A stretch of 64,000 nucleotides of DNA from Neoceratodus forsteri (GCA_016271365.2 CM057458.1:204014501-204078500); one strand, 5' to 3'. Numbered from the stretch's first letter, positions 20,836 through 34,133 are shown. The notes: generated by a model from the letters alone, not told the origin. Made by a program: numbers and translations.

Positions 20836-21232
20836 ACTCTGTTCATTTTCCATGTACTGTCCCTGTGTCTTCCTCACTAAACACTCATGCCACTGTTTAT
20901 TTTCCATGTAGTGTCCCTGCATCCTCCTTAGCACATGCACTACACTTTGTTCATTTGCCATGTATTGTCCCTGTGCCCTCACCACACACAGGCCACTTTG
21001 TTTGTTTTTCATGTGTTGTCCCTATGTCCTTCTCAACCCATACACTCCACTCTGTTTATTTTCCATGTATTGTTCTCCTGTCTTCCTCACCACACACAAC
21101 CCACGCTGTTCTTTTTTCATGTATTGTCCCAGAGTACTCCTCACTACTCACATTCCACTCTGTTTATTTCCTATGTATTGTCCATGTGTCCTCCTCACCA
21201 CACACATGCCACTCTGTTCATTTTCCATGTAG
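20220..21232. repeat. ~54 bp minisatellite, block 2
   Basis: The same unit as 12431-13275 resumes directly after the CR1 tail. It contains (CA)n expansions at 20296-20327 and 20798-20834, both at the CACACA end of a unit. Sub-variants with ttgttcttctgtcttcctca alternate with the basic unit. Confidence 0.92.
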
Positions 21233-21663
21233 ACAAGGCAAGGCACATTTTATTTATCAGGTGCCCAATCCCTGGGGCTTTGGGTGCCTTACATTAAAAT
21301 GTATGGTCAGTGCAACACAATACACATATACAAGGTATAAAACAATAAATAAATGTCAGCATAGTAAAAGAAGCTTCCTGAAATTACTGTAGATTAGTCG
21401 CCTTCGCTGGGGAAGGCCATTCAAAATAAATGAGCCTTTAGCTCGTTTTTGAACAGCTTGACTGTTGGGGCCTCCCTGACAACAGCTGGCAAAGTGTTCC
21501 ATAGAGTCAGCCTGGCGACACTGAAGGCACAGTTGCCAAATGTTTTAAGCCTCATCCTGGAACATCAACGATGAGGCCCCGAGTCGAGGAGCGGAGGGAA
21601 TGGACCGAGGAGGAAAGTGTAAGAAGTTCAACCAGATAGCCCGGGCCCAGCCCGTATAGAGTC
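21233..21663. repeat. Unclassified interspersed repeat inside the minisatellite
   Basis: A ~430 bp non-minisatellite segment begins acaaggcaaggcacatttta and ends near cccgtatagagtcttgtact, where the minisatellite resumes mid-unit. The content (tgagcctttagctcgttttt, tggcaaagtgttccatagag) resembles the non-coding ends of vertebrate LINE/SINE copies in reverse orientation. No ORF. Family not identified. Confidence 0.5.
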
Positions 21664-22175
21664 TTGTACTGTCCCTGTGTCCTCACCACACACACATGCC
21701 ACTCTGTTCATTTTCCATGTATTGTCCTTATGTCCTCCTCACCACATACACCCCACTCTGTTTATTTTCCATGTATTTTTCCCCTGTCTTCCTCACTACA
21801 CACAACCCACTCTGTTCTTTTTTCATGCATTGTCCCTGTGTCCTCCTCACCACTCACACTCCACTCTGTTCATTTTCCATGTATTGCCCATGTGTCCTCC
21901 TTACCACATACACCCCACTCTGTTCATTTTCCAAGTATTTTCCCTGTGTCCTCCTCACCACAGGCACGTCAGTCTGTTCATTTTCCATGTATTGTCCCTG
22001 TGTCCTCCTCAACACAAACACACCACTCTGTTAACTTTCCATGTATTGTCTCTGTGTCCTCCTCACCACACACATGCTACTCTGTTCATTTTCCATGTAC
22101 TGTCCCTGTGTCCTTCTCACTATATACACATGCCATTCTATTCATTTTCCATGTATTGTCCTCGTGTCCTCCTCA

Positions 22176-22220
<45 letters not shown>

Positions 22221-22990
22221 TATGTTCATTTTCTGTATATTTTCTCTGTGCCCTACTCAGCACACACACTCCACTCTTTTCATTTTCCATATATCTTCTC
22301 TGTGTCCTACTCACCACAGAGACACCCACTCTGTTCATTTTCCATGTTATGTCCCTTTGTCCTCCACACCACACATGGACTCCACTCTATTAATTGTTGG
22401 AGTATTGCCCCTGTGTCCTTCTCTCCACACACACGTGACACTCTTTTCATTTTCATGTATTGTCCCTGTGTCCTCCTTACCACACACCCTGCTATGTTAA
22501 TTTTCCATATATTGTCCCTATTTCCTACTCACTACAGACACACCCTACTCTGTTCATTTCCCATGCATCGTCTGTACTGCTCACCCTGTACACTTCACTC
22601 TGTTTATTTTCCATGTGTTGTTCCTGTGTCCTCTTCACCATACACACTCCACTCTTTTTATTTTCCATATATTGTCCTTGTGTCCTAGTCACCTCACACA
22701 CATGCCACTCTGTTCATTTTCCATGTATTGTCCCTGTGTCTTCCTCACCACACACACCCTGCTATGTTAATTTTCCATATATTGTCCCCGTGTACTACTT
22801 GCCACACACACACACCACGCTTTGTTTATTTTCCATGCATTGTCTGTGCCCCCTTTACCACACACACGCCACTCTGTTCATTTTCTATGTACTGTCCCTT
22901 TGTCCTCCTATCCATACACGCCTCACTCTGTTCATTGTCTGTATAATGTCCCTGTATCATTGTCACCACACACTCCAATATGTTCTTTTT
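21664..22990. repeat. ~54 bp minisatellite, block 3
   Basis: About 24 further imperfect units, with a (CA)n expansion at 22177-22217. The long frames on both strands through this block encode only repeats of FIFHVLSLCPPHHT-like peptide and are not genes. Confidence 0.92.
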
Positions 22991-23063
22991 TCTGTAGCCA
23001 TCTAATGAATTGCTTAGTTGACAAAGTAGGATCAAGAAGAGATCTGTGGTTCCAATTATTTAC

Positions 23064-23071
<8 letters not shown>

Positions 23072-23114
<43 letters not shown>
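23072..23114. repeat. (TA)n microsatellite
   Basis: About 21 TA units, preceded by a short (TG)n. Confidence 0.95.
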
Positions 23115-23117
<3 letters not shown>

Positions 23118-23641
23118 AGCAGAAAACATAGAAAGTTATGTGACCATGTGCATGCATGACTGTTAATTAGGGTCAAACAGATAGTGCATTCAAAGGCACA
23201 AAGAAGACAGCCTGCCAAACTATGGAGGTTAGTATGCTGTTTATTTGCTACTCCAATTAAGTATTGTTCCTCCAAAATATTTCAATTCAAGTGCAAAATA
23301 CAAAGTGTGTTGCAGTCTGTATGTCCTGCCCTGAGGAATTGCAATTTTAAGAAACAGAACCAATTTTATGTATATTGTTCAACTCACCAGACTTCAACTT
23401 CAACTGGTGTCATTTTGCAAATTTAGTTCCAATAGCCTGTGCTCCCTTCCTCCAGTATGGGTGAGAGAAGTGTGCCAGAGCCCTCATCACTTTTGCTGTG
23501 ACTTGAGCCCTGAAAATTCAGTTTGGCTTTGTCAATTTCTGACTGTCAATGAGTGATCATGTGCTTAATGCCATATTTCAGGTTCAGTGACTGGGATGGG
23601 GCATATGTGGAGGAGCGTCCTGATCAGTTAGGTCAGGAGGG
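23115..23641. other. No recognisable feature
   Basis: AT-rich, without a convincing ORF, repeat structure or family signature. Confidence 0.5.
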
Positions 23642-24091
23642 GGATGGGTAACACCATCAGGGGTGAGGTGTCCACTAGATGACCAGAGCATATACCAACA
23701 GTAAGGGAAGAGTGATCAGGAGGTGGAGGATCCACTAGACTGCCAGGGAATATCAATATGGAGCTGGATGGGTAATTGTGGGCTGGGGAGCTACTAGACC
23801 ACCATGGCATGTACATACAGTAGAGGATGGGTGACTGGGGGTTGGAGGGCACAAGACTGCCGGGCATACAGATATGGTACAGAATGGATGATTACAGGGT
23901 GGGGTCCACTAGACAACCAGGTCAACATGATATTGTACAGGATAGGTGATGGGGTGGTCAAGTAGACCACCAGGGCATATAGATACAGAAAGGATAGGTG
24001 ATCCGGGGCAGGGGACAGCTAGGCTATAAGGGTATGTAGCTGTGTTACAGGATGGGAGCTCAGGTGTGGGGGACATCCAGTGCATGCATGC
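23642..24091. repeat. ~58 bp minisatellite, about 7.5 units
   Basis: Diverged tandem units of the form ggatgggtgat, then cagggggtggagg, then ccactagaccaccagggc, then atatagatacagtaca. Unit length varies from 52 to 62 bp, for example 23701-23760, 23761-23820 and 23828-23887. Not previously recognised by me as part of any element. Confidence 0.8.
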
Positions 24092-24740
24092 TAATGCACC
24101 CATCATGGGCATGAAAATGGTCATAGCAGCTTGCATGTCCAATGGGCTCATTAGCGTGTTAGAGCTGCATATGGCCAACAGGATCCCTGGCACTATCCCA
24201 TTTGTGCCACACTAGCTCTGTTGTGCTCCTGTGGGCCATGTCCAGTAGTCACTATACACTGAGCCGACGCAACCCCATATTCAGACAGCATGCTCTGGTC
24301 AGAGTGCACTGTCTGAATACTGCCCCAAAGAAGGCCATACCCTATTTGCCATGAAGTGCTCCTGTCTGTGTGATGCACATGGCCAGTTTTGACTATACAG
24401 TAGGAATCAATGTCTTCTACAATGCAGAATAGCTGAAGGTTAAGGGCCATCATCACTCCTCAATGAGCTGTGAAATGAGTGCCAGGACACTGTAAGTTAA
24501 GGGCAGGGTAAAAGTGTCCAAGAAGTGTGGCAGCACTGGAGCAACATGTAACTTAGGATACATGGGCTCTGCACTGGGCAGACTGGAAAAACTGAATGCC
24601 TTCCTTTGCTGGCAAACTTCCTATGTTCTTATATCCTTTTGCAACTATTGAGACTCCTAAACCATACACTGAACAGATGGCTCTGTTTACATATGCACAC
24701 CTTTGCATTCTATCACAGACTGGGTTTTATTGTAACTAAG
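24092..24740. other. Unassigned; faint internal duplication
   Basis: Two segments, around 24215-24262 and 24355-24402, share gtgctcctgt...catggccag/ggccatgtcca and gactata/cactata in the same order, suggesting an old duplication. No gene is visible. Confidence 0.3.
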
Positions 24741-24742
24741 TA

Positions 24743-25323
24743 CAGTCCAACCCCGATTATCTGACCTTCCCTTAACCGAACTCCCTATCTAATGAACCAG
24801 ATTAGTGTCCTCACTGTTAGGTTCTGATCCACGCTGAGTCTTAATTGTGGCCACTTATCACCCGATTAGTTTTAAATTATGAGTGTTCAGATCACTGAAG
24901 CTGAGATATGGAGCTGTACCCCCAGTCACAATCCCAACTCATGGTGAGGTAGTTGACATGTTAGAGAAATGCATACTTTACCTTGAAAGCCAGCCTGATT
25001 ATGACACAGTGCAGGTAATGTTGCTCAGAAATATGAAGCAACGGGCTGCGCGCAAACAAGTCGAGTGCTACAAGCAGAGAACAATGACTGATTTTTTTAA
25101 ATGATTTATTTTTCCATTTAATGGAGCATCAAAATTGATTTTAAAGCATACAAAACAGATGTAATTAATACAGTATAAATTAAACAGTTAACATTCAGAC
25201 TTGCATTGCATTGTTTTTCGATTTGTAGGTAAAGGGTACAGTTATCTTCCTCTTATCTGACCTCCCGTTTATCCGAACCATTCTACTGTCCCCCAAGCAG
25301 TTCAGATAAACAGGGTTGGACTG
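24743..25323 (+). mobile_element. Deleted Tigger/pogo-type (Tc1/mariner superfamily) transposon
   Basis: Terminal inverted repeats begin CAGTCCAACCC on both strands (24743 onward, and the reverse complement ending at 25323), flanked by TA duplications (24741-24742 and 25324-25325). The 581 bp copy holds only the end of a transposase (24883-25104). TA target sites, CAGTCCAACCCC-type ends and the DFFK-ending protein fit the Tigger/pogo group. Confidence 0.88.
24883..25104 (+). pseudogene. Tigger-type transposase C-terminal fragment
   Basis: A 73-codon frame with VDMLEKCILYLESQPD, VMLLRNMKQRAARKQVE and the terminal KQRTMTDFFK. The last motif is characteristic of the C-terminal tail of pogo/Tigger transposases. 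The CENP-B-like DNA-binding and DDD catalytic domains are deleted, so it is non-functional. The start codon is probably accidental. Confidence 0.8.
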
Positions 25324-25325
25324 TA

Positions 25326-28300
25326 TACTGTTAACATAGCCAAGGGCAGGCAATTCAGGATGACAGTTTTGAAAATATCAGGTACTTTGATTATTGCCTG
25401 AACCTTGCCATTTGTTGTAGTGCCCCATAAGGTGAGCACAAAGGCACACAAAACACCATAATCATTACTTGCAACATACTGCTTTTGTGCTACAGGGCTG
25501 TGAAATGCATTGATTTTATAACAGCAATAAGTAAAACCTCAAGTGACCGGGCACGGACATATTCATGATGTTTCTACTTTTTAGGAAGGCATATTTTATA
25601 TTATAGATCAGTCCAAATGCAGTTCTACCATGCGTCATGCTCAGTCAAAATCACATACGTGGAAAAATATCCTTTATTTCCTGAGGAAGCGCGCAGACAT
25701 GACACCAATCTGGGCAGTTAGTGATGGTTATTTTCTTTTCATCCAGTTTGGAGTGCTGGACTTGTAATTTGCAAGCAATAAAGGATATTTTTTCTGAATA
25801 AAAGGAGTTTGTGCCAGTCTTTGCCCCTTCCATGTTTTACATGTTGACATGGTTAGTGAAACAAATAATTCTCCTACATCATATGGCTAATTTCGGAGAC
25901 ATCACCGGGCATCTGAGATACAGTACATGCAGAGAGAACAGTCAGAGGAGCTGATAAGCTGCTGAGATGTTATAAGAAAGCAACTGGAATGAAAGGTTCA
26001 AGCATATGTCTAAGTCAGGCCATCTCTAAAAGGGCAGAAAGTACATTAATAAATGTATAGAAAAATAATTATGAAAGCTGATTGGCCTACAGGCATTTCC
26101 GGCCATGATACTGTCTCAGTAGAACATGGAAAGAAACACGTACATAAAAAGTTGTGGGATTTTTTTTTTGTTTTGTTTTTTTTGTTTGTTTAATTCTTCA
26201 GGATCCATTTTATAATTTTGATAAGCAATCTAGGGCATGTTTTGCAGTTTATGTCGCTTCTCAGGTCCTTGAATTTGCAAGATGCACAACACACCTAAGT
26301 TGTGACATTATACCATCATAACACATGCCCTGTGGATCATTTTGCTTAACTAGTTTTGCAGAAAAAGCACAGAGTTACTAATGCTTCTGACAGCCACAAG
26401 AAATTGTGCAGCTTGTGTAAGCAGCACAAATACGGAGACCAACTCCTCAAGTTTGCGAATGTTCTCACTGGTCTCAAATGCTTTCTAGCCACAACATGTG
26501 ACCCACGGTTAAATACATTCCTCTCACAATAAGTAGCAGATGTGGTCAAGGGCTTTCCTGTATAGTGAAAAGAGAATGAACAGTACTCTATGTCTATAAA
26601 TGGAGGAACAGATGTTCTGGCAGTTACAGCTGTTCTTACCATTCTTTTGCAGCAGGACACCCTATGTCATATCTGTTGCAAGCCATTTGTAGCACAGATT
26701 TTGAAGACCCATCTTTCATTCCTGTCATCACCACTGTTAGGAATGGCTCCATTTATATGACAGAAGCCAATGTTGCTGTTCAAGACATCCTTGAAGAGGT
26801 CACCCTGTCAGCATAGCAGCAGGACTACTGCTCATGCTCATGATGCTGACAACCCGAGTTCATTCCCTAACATGGGATAATTGGATAGCTGGCCAGGGAA
26901 GGAGGACGGAGAATCCCCATAGAATGCTCTTCTCCATGGGGGGGGGGGGGGGGGTAACATAACTCACTGCTCTTCCTCCACCTTGGTTACCACAGGTGAT
27001 GATGCAGTTGAGAGCTTGCAGACTGCACTGGATGGGGAAAGTGAGTGCACTGGTGTGACAGGTGTGCTGCCACATGATGATGAAAGCAAACTGCCAGTTG
27101 GAGGGATCTCGAAGGGGAAAAAGGAACACTGATTTGGCAGGTGATGTCCCAACAGCCCTGGCATCATTTTGTGCTCCTGCCTGTCTGCTTTGGGGATGGC
27201 CTATGAAACTTTCACCATGGGCAGCTATATTTTATGAAAGAAACTGCATGGAACTGAGGACTGAACCTCACCTTGAGGGGTAATTTATGGGGGATGACAG
27301 GTAATTCAATGGTGTGCTATGGATCCTTGAGTTTCCAAAGGAACAGGCCAGAGGGAGCCTCGTGAATGGGTAGAGGGCACTGGCAGAGACAGATGAGCTC
27401 CTGGTCAGGGGTTCTGGCAGGTAAAAAGAATTAAAAAAATCCTTGAAGAGGAAAAAAAATCAGAAAGAGAAGAAATTACGGATTAGGTACAAGGTAGCAG
27501 GGAAGGTTCTGCTAAGGAGAAGTTCAGAGGTGTCAGTGCAAAGATATCAGTCTTAATCAATTGAAAATTCCTTTTAATTTTCTAATTAGATGATTAATCA
27601 TGGTATCATTATAATAGGCTCACTGTGTTTTATCCTTAATCTCTCTGCCATATAATTCCTGAAGTTGTTCTAACAGCAAACAGTTTTTTTTCATTGTTTT
27701 AGTCAGATTTTCATTTTTGTCAGAAAGCATTTCCCTTTTCCCATTTCCCCCACTTTCTGGCAGCCTTGCTGTGGTAAGCAATCCTCATGAGTAGGCTATG
27801 AAACAGAATGACATTATATTCCCTTACACTTGTCTTTTTTATTAACTAGTATGCTCAGTGATGCTGTGGTCAGTGCCAAGATGTAGCAGTGTGTTCCATT
27901 TGCATTCACTATCTACATAATATATGACCTGGACCTACTCCAGTCTTTTCTTTTTTACCTCGGAGAAAGAGGTAGGAGATGGGTATTTTTTATTGATTCA
28001 TTTATTGGTGTTTGTCCCAAGTTTTAAAGAGCTTACAGAGGAAAATACAGAAAAAGCAACACAAAAAAGACTTAGCTTCTACATAAAATCAGCAAGTGGT
28101 TCCAATCCCCAAATGTCATGTAGTAGTGACTTCCATAAAGTTGGAACATGGTGGTTTGAATAACGTCAGTTGCAATGGCATTGTCCCCAGCTGAAACGAG
28201 TCTGGAAAGATACTGTATCGGAAAGTGTGACAGCAAGAAGACTACTGTATTTTACCTCCACTAGTACACTTGTGTTGATGCTATCCAGTACCTGGGATTT

Positions 28301-29438
28301 TACAGGTTTGAAGTGCCCGTGATGCCTCTGAGAAAACTTGGGAAAACAGAGTAGTAGTTGTGTTTCCTAAAGTAAATTTCCTGTTTTTTAACTTCAGCTT
28401 AGTCTTTAATAATATGTAATTTTTTGGAAATAGGATCCTTGTCCTTTGGATTTCATCTGCTGGTGCTGTTTCTCTTCACATGATGTCATGCTACTGTAGC
28501 TATTCTGCAACTGTCATACAACTGTTGACTGTCTGACACATTGTAAGCAACCATTTCCCATTGTGATTTATTTTCTGTATTGTACTCTAGAACCATTTTG
28601 CAGCCTGAGTCATGCCTGAAAAGATCATCTGGTCCACTCAGTCATCAACATAACTACCTAACTAAAATAAAATAAAATAAATAATTAAATAAATAAGTCA
28701 TAATCTTCTGCTTTTGACATCACAATAATTTTGAAGGGACTCAGTTATGATGTACAACCAGAGGACTACATCACATGTATAAAGGCAACAGCAGCAGATG
28801 AAGTCTAAGGAGTAAAGACAAACATTTGTCATGCTGAAAGTCTGCTTGCTTCTATTTGCTGTGTAGGTGTTTGGCACTAATAATGCAGAGGCTAAATGTA
28901 ATAAATTAATAACACGAGTTGAACTTGTTTAAATTGTCATTATTGGGAAATGAAGAGGTTTGCACATACCATTGTTGTTCTCTTAGACTGTGACTTAGAT
29001 GTGCCCCAGCATATGTATGTGATAAGAGTCATTTCTGAAATGTGACCCAAAACATTGTTTTGTTGACTGATCTTGAAAACAGGTTTTGGAGGGGGGGATT
29101 TGTTAGTGGTCCTATGTGATTTGAGCAACTCCAAAAGGGTGAGGACAAAAACAATGAGTGCACTTCACCGAATACCAAAATGGCAATGTGCACCATACCG
29201 AAAACCAGAAACAGCGATGGCTCCTTAGTGTCTCTCTGGGGGTGAAGGCAATTTACTTAGTATGCAGGGTGCTTCACCAATGCATCCCCCATATTAAATA
29301 TAATCACCTCTGAGGGGGGCAAGGACAATGGGGGAAAGGGGAAAACTTGGGAGGAGGACTTCTCCAGAGGGGGAAACAAATCAGCAGGGGGAGCATGTTG
29401 GGGGGGAAACCTGTGGACAAGGAGGGAGCAAAGTCAGG
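25326..29438. other. 4.1 kb without recognisable genes or elements
   Basis: No ORF with domain-like content is visible on either strand. Simple sequence includes a T-rich stretch (26160-26200), a G-run (26938-26954) and an AAAT/AAATA-rich stretch (28666-28697). The region at 25681-25720 (cctgaggaagcgcgcag) weakly resembles the hairpin-bearing ends of Penelope-like elements, but I cannot extend it. It may be old unique or decayed repeat DNA. Confidence 0.45.
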
Positions 29439-29610
29439 AGGGCAGAGGAACAGGAGTGCCACAACCTAAAGTAAAAAAAAAGCAACAACAGTACAGAACC
29501 AACAAAATAATGAAAAAAAAAAATCTCTGCCATGCAGCCAGTCCTGAACCCAGGTTCTGCAGCCACAGTCAGTTATTGCATCCACTAGACTAGATGACCT
29601 ACTCAGAATG
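29439..29610 (-). repeat. Possible tRNA-derived SINE fragment
   Basis: Read on the minus strand, ctagtctagtggatgcaata resembles a Pol III A box, and 30 bp further gggttcaggactgg resembles a B box (GGTTCRANNCY). A T/A-rich stretch follows. Ends and target duplications were not resolved. Confidence 0.4.
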
Positions 29611-29734
29611 GGCCTGATAAAAATAAAAAAACACTACATCCTATAAAATAACCACTCCCTAATGCAAACAAAAGCACTGAAGTTGCAATGTGCTATAAAG
29701 AGCACATCACCCATTTCACAGTCTAGTGGTGATA

Positions 29735-32360
29735 GTATTCTTTATTATTCAATCATAGAAGAAAGTTCTTTACAGTTCATATAAAAACCATTAAAATGTT
29801 TAAATACATACAATGCAATGGTGTAGCTTTCAATGAATTATTCTACCTTATACTTCTTTAAGTGCACTTAATACTAGAGCCCATGTATTATGTTATAATT
29901 GTTCTTATAATAATGGAGTCTTTATTTTTCCAATGCAAAAATGATGGCATTATTTGCCATAATAAAGGGATGTTTATTATGGCAAACACGTGCATGGTTT
30001 ATGGCATTCTGTGCATGCGCCTGACACAACCTTATGTTCCAGACTGCTGGGTGTCTCATCTTTCCCCTTGGAGATGCAACCACCACTAAAACTTTGCAGT
30101 ATGTCACTACAGAATCAAAAACTAAAATTATAACATAAAAAGAAACCCTTTGGCTCTGGGCACAAGTAAATATATTAAAAAAGTTTAAATAAAGAAATGA
30201 AAGTGATCGCGGAACGAGTACTCAAACCTAAGCGGACCGTGGCTGCACAGGGATGTCTTTTCTTAATTTTATATAATTGCTGTGGTGAAAAATGAAAACC
30301 CAGCAATTATATAAAAATAAAATATGGAGTGGTGTATAAACTTGAAGTTTACACACACCCTCAGGTTTAGATGCTTATCAAACCCCTCAAACTTTAATCC
30401 CAGGGTTTATATAGCATCTAACCCCTCAAATGTGTGTAAACTTCTCGTTATAGACACCACCCCATACTTTATTCTATATATAATCCTTTTCCTGAGTTTG
30501 TTGTATTGACATCTGGTAATTTGCTGTTCTTCTAATTATAAAATCATGCTCTATGGTGAATAATATTCTCAGTATTTCATTTTCATCTGTTCTCAAGATT
30601 GTAAACGAGTAGGACATAGTCATTTATTTCTAGCTCTTTTGTACCAAGGACATCTAAGAATCATATGTCTTAAATCTTCTTTTTCCCTTCATCCACAATA
30701 ACATTCAGCTAGTGTGGGATCTGTGGATCTATTAAATCTGGCTGTTAGATTATTAGATTCAAATAATTCTATATTGTATTTTGCATACAATTTACATTGT
30801 ATTAGATTTTCTAAAATATCTAAATAGTATCTGTACAAATATACACAATCATTGCTCACATACCATGTCGCAAATTTAGAAATAGCTATTTTTTCCAGAT
30901 CACTGTATTTGTATTTTTCAATAAGCAATTTTTAATGTAAGCTTTATATTGGTCAGCTATCACAATATTATTTGAAGCCAATTCCAAGAGATCTACTAGA
31001 CCCACTGAATTTAATATTATTTTCAGTGCCATCAACCAAGCTGAACTCCCACATCCTTCTTGATCCCATCATTGTTTTTCTTCCCAACACTCCCTTGTCA
31101 GTCTTTTTTTGATTGTTTATTGACTTTCAGCCAATAAGTAGTCCTGTGGGATTCTGCAAGAGCTCTTAGGTTGGCAAAACCCACCTCTATTTGAATGAAA
31201 CATGCAGGGGTGGACCCTTGAAATCCAATGCTGCTCTGAAAATCTGCAAAGCTGATTTTGCCAATTTTTCCATATACTGCATTTGAGATCATATAATTCT
31301 GTACCATACAACAACTGAGCATTATATTTTGCCTCTATGGTCCTTATAAAGGGACAAATAGAAGCCCCCCCCCCATACATCACATTGAATCTTCTTAATC
31401 TATTAATTGTGCTATTAGTTTTTTTTAACATGGCATCACAATGAGACTTCCAAGAAAAGGTTTGAGAAAATAACAAACTTAAATATTAATAGTTCTTTGT
31501 CACTTTCACTGGTATGGTAACAATCAGCCATTTATAAATTTGGTTTTCCTACTTCCAAGAACCATTATTTTTGTTTTTTTTTCCATTTCGAGTTTTAGTA
31601 ACATATCTTTTGAAAAGTATTTTAGTATATTAGTTTTTTTTTTTGTAAACCTGAGGGTGTCAGGAACAGTATCACTACATCGTCCACCTAAGCTAATGCT
31701 GGACATTTTGTAGTCCCAATTTTTGGGGAGCTTGCATGACTGTCTTCAAATTTTAACAATAATTTGTTTATATATATGGAAAATAAGGTGGGTGCAAGTA
31801 TGCAACCCAGTCTTTCACCAACATTAGTTGGGAATTTTTCAGAGACATTATTGAAATAATTAACTCTTATTTGAGCCCATGTTTCTGAGTATAACAGTCT
31901 AATTATGTTAATAATAATCAGACAAATACCCCAGGAAGACATACTAGATCATAATTTGTCATGATCTATGGTATCGAAAGCCAAAGAGAAATCTGAATTG
32001 CAGCATACATTTTCTGTTGTCTGAAATTTACATATTTTTCATAGAGATATTGAAGTATTAAAAAATTGTCTACTGTTGAAAATGTTGGTCTAAACCCATC
32101 CTGAAGTGGGGAAAAAATCATCCACTCTCTTTATTTCTAATAACAATCTACTCTAGAAAATATGTTTTCCATAATGTCTATGAGGTTAATGGATCTGTGA
32201 TTTTTTGTCACACTTTTATCACCTTTTTTAAAGATAGGAACAATCATGGACCCACACCATGATTCAGGAATTAAATTTCCTATCACACATCTATTGAAGA
32301 AGTTTACAAAGAGTTTTACCTATTGTTTTCCGTAATTTATATACCTCCGCTACATTTCAC
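29735..32360 (-). mobile_element. Decayed non-LTR retrotransposon (minus strand)
   Basis: RT motifs appear from right to left: IPESWCGSMIVPIFKKGDK (about 32270-32210), RSINLIDIMENIFSR, DFSLAFDTIDH, GCILAPTLFSIYIN (about 31800-31760), VDDVVILF after a stop, and C-terminal RTIEAKYNAQLLYGTELYDL (31117-31476). The remainder (30689-30928) is C-terminal sequence, followed by an AT-rich 3' UTR. The QLLYGTELYDL segment resembles QLLYGSEIWHL of the LINE at 53780-60400, so they may be the same clade. It is 5'-truncated with no endonuclease. Family not assigned. Confidence 0.75.
30318..30473. repeat. Hairpin (MITE-like) inverted repeat
   Basis: The ends aaaatatggagtggtgt and the reverse complement of acaccaccccatacttt pair, and the similarity extends inward through gaagtttacacaca and ggtttagatgct. 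Length is about 155 bp with no coding capacity. The adjacent sequence at 30268-30315 forms another stem (tatataattgctg / cagcaattatata). Confidence 0.6.
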
Positions 32361-32883
32361 AGTTGTGATTTTCACTTTGCCCAAATTGATTCACCCAAAT
32401 TGAATTGCTGTATTCACAGGATACCTTTAATAGTGGCACTTGCCATGTTTATTCAATAGGTACAAAATTAGTATGTTGAAAATGAGGGCCCTTGACCTTA
32501 CTCTAAACAGGAATACCCCCAAGGTAACCCTCACTGCCACTAAATCCAGACTTACTTACTTCAAAAATTGTTAACAGATCTTGACCTTTCAGACTCCTGG
32601 AGGCTGATCCACTGACAAGGGAAGGATTTCACTTTCTTTTCCCGTAGGCATCTGACCTATAGTAGGTTAGATTATATATGTATGTTCAAAAATCTAAACA
32701 ACTCCATATTGGCAGCTGGCATAGACTTCATCACCATTTTGGACCATGGCTTAATAAACCTAAGGCTTGGTTTTGGGGAGGTGCATCCAAAGTCATTCAC
32801 AGGGAGATGAAACACATATTTATTGCAAGAAAAATAATTTGTAGACTTCATCACAAGAGAAACTACAGAATATCTTACCCCAA

Positions 32884-33207
32884 ATGACACTGGAGAAGTT
32901 TCACAAGTATATATCTAGGAGGCCTACAAAGCTTTCATTAGGGGTAGGATCATACATTTTTCAACTGCTAGAAAAAAAGGAAAGACTTGAGAAGCTATTG
33001 GCCAAACGAAATGAATATGACAATTTGGAAAAACAACTTAAGAGCTCAAGGGTGCTGGGCAGGGCTCTGTTAGACAGTGTTACCCTTGCAAAATTTGAAA
33101 TGAATAAAATTATTTCAGACCAAGCAGAATACGCTCTATACAGAACAAAACAGTGTTACTGGGAATCAGGTAGAACAATGCAGCAAACTATTAGGTTTCA
33201 GACTTAA
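32884..33207 (+). pseudogene. L1/Tx1-type ORF2 linker/RT N-terminal fragment
   Basis: A 107-codon frame rich in charged residues: QLLEKKERLEKLLAKRNEYD, then ALLDSVTLAKFEMNKIISDQ, then YALYRTKQCYWESG. The last block (fALyR-K-x-x-YWExG) is the conserved region before the RT fingers in L1 and Tx1 ORF2. Reading resumes in another frame with KLKKLQNQHIITEIKNS. It is part of the LINE at 32678-38750 and has no independent function. Confidence 0.75.
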
Positions 33208-34133
33208 AAAACTGCAAAACCAACATATAATCACAGAGATCAAAAACTCAGCAAACAAGGTGCTGACAAGTAACCTAGATACTAGCAGTAAATTTAAAGA
33301 ATTTTACAACCGCATATATGTTGAATGGGATAAAATTTGGTTAAGAACAAATACAAGAATTCCTACCATCTCTGCAGCTTCCTAGTTTAACCCCCCCAAG
33401 ACAGACATAACATTGGTAAAAACATCTCTCTAGGGGAGATAATAAGAGCAACTAAAGATCTCCCCTCTGGAAAAAAAACCTGGCCAGATGGCATTCTAGA
33501 GGAGTTTTATAATTAATGGAATTCACTCCTCTCCCTTAAAATTGACATGGGATACAAAACAGGGATGTTCCTATCACCATATATGTTCTTGCTATCAATT
33601 GATCCACTTATACAGGCACTGAAAAAGAACCAAGGCATTACAGGAATCCCAAACCGAAAATAAGCCCATAAAAGCTTTGCTTTTATAGACAACTGACTGC
33701 CAACACTTACTAGGCCATTAGAACCCTGTACAAATTTAATAACAACACTCTCTAAATTCAAAACCCTTTCTGATCTCAAGGTCAATTGGAGTAAAACTCA
33801 AGCCCTACATTTGAACTTATTACCCATCATAAACAATATCTCACAAAATATCCTAAATGAAAATTGGTTCAAACAGCAAATAACATATCTAAGCCTAGAT
33901 GTAGCTAACAAACCAGGAAGATTATTAGAAATCAATATTATCCCACTTTTACATGATGTTGAATTGGATTTTGATAAATGGTGGCACCTTAATTGATCTA
34001 TCTGGGAAAAAAATAAATGCCCTATAAATGATTTTAGTCCCAAAAATATTTTGCATATTCCAAAATATTATGTTTTTTCTAGATAGGACTGCCATAAAAA
34101 AAAAAAAACTGTACAAAACCATTAGAACATTCA

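Noticed and set aside
12431..22990. CRISPR-like regular repeats
   Set aside because: Units are contiguous without unique spacers, and all surrounding sequence is vertebrate-type mobile DNA.
25681..25720. A further Penelope-type hairpin (cctgaggaagcgcgcag)
   Set aside because: Only the first core strand is present. No GAAA partner at the expected distance and no second terminal repeat were found.
26346..26660. 104-codon minus-strand frame as a host exon
   Set aside because: No splice-site logic, domain or periodic codon bias was seen, and the flanking sequence is unassigned.
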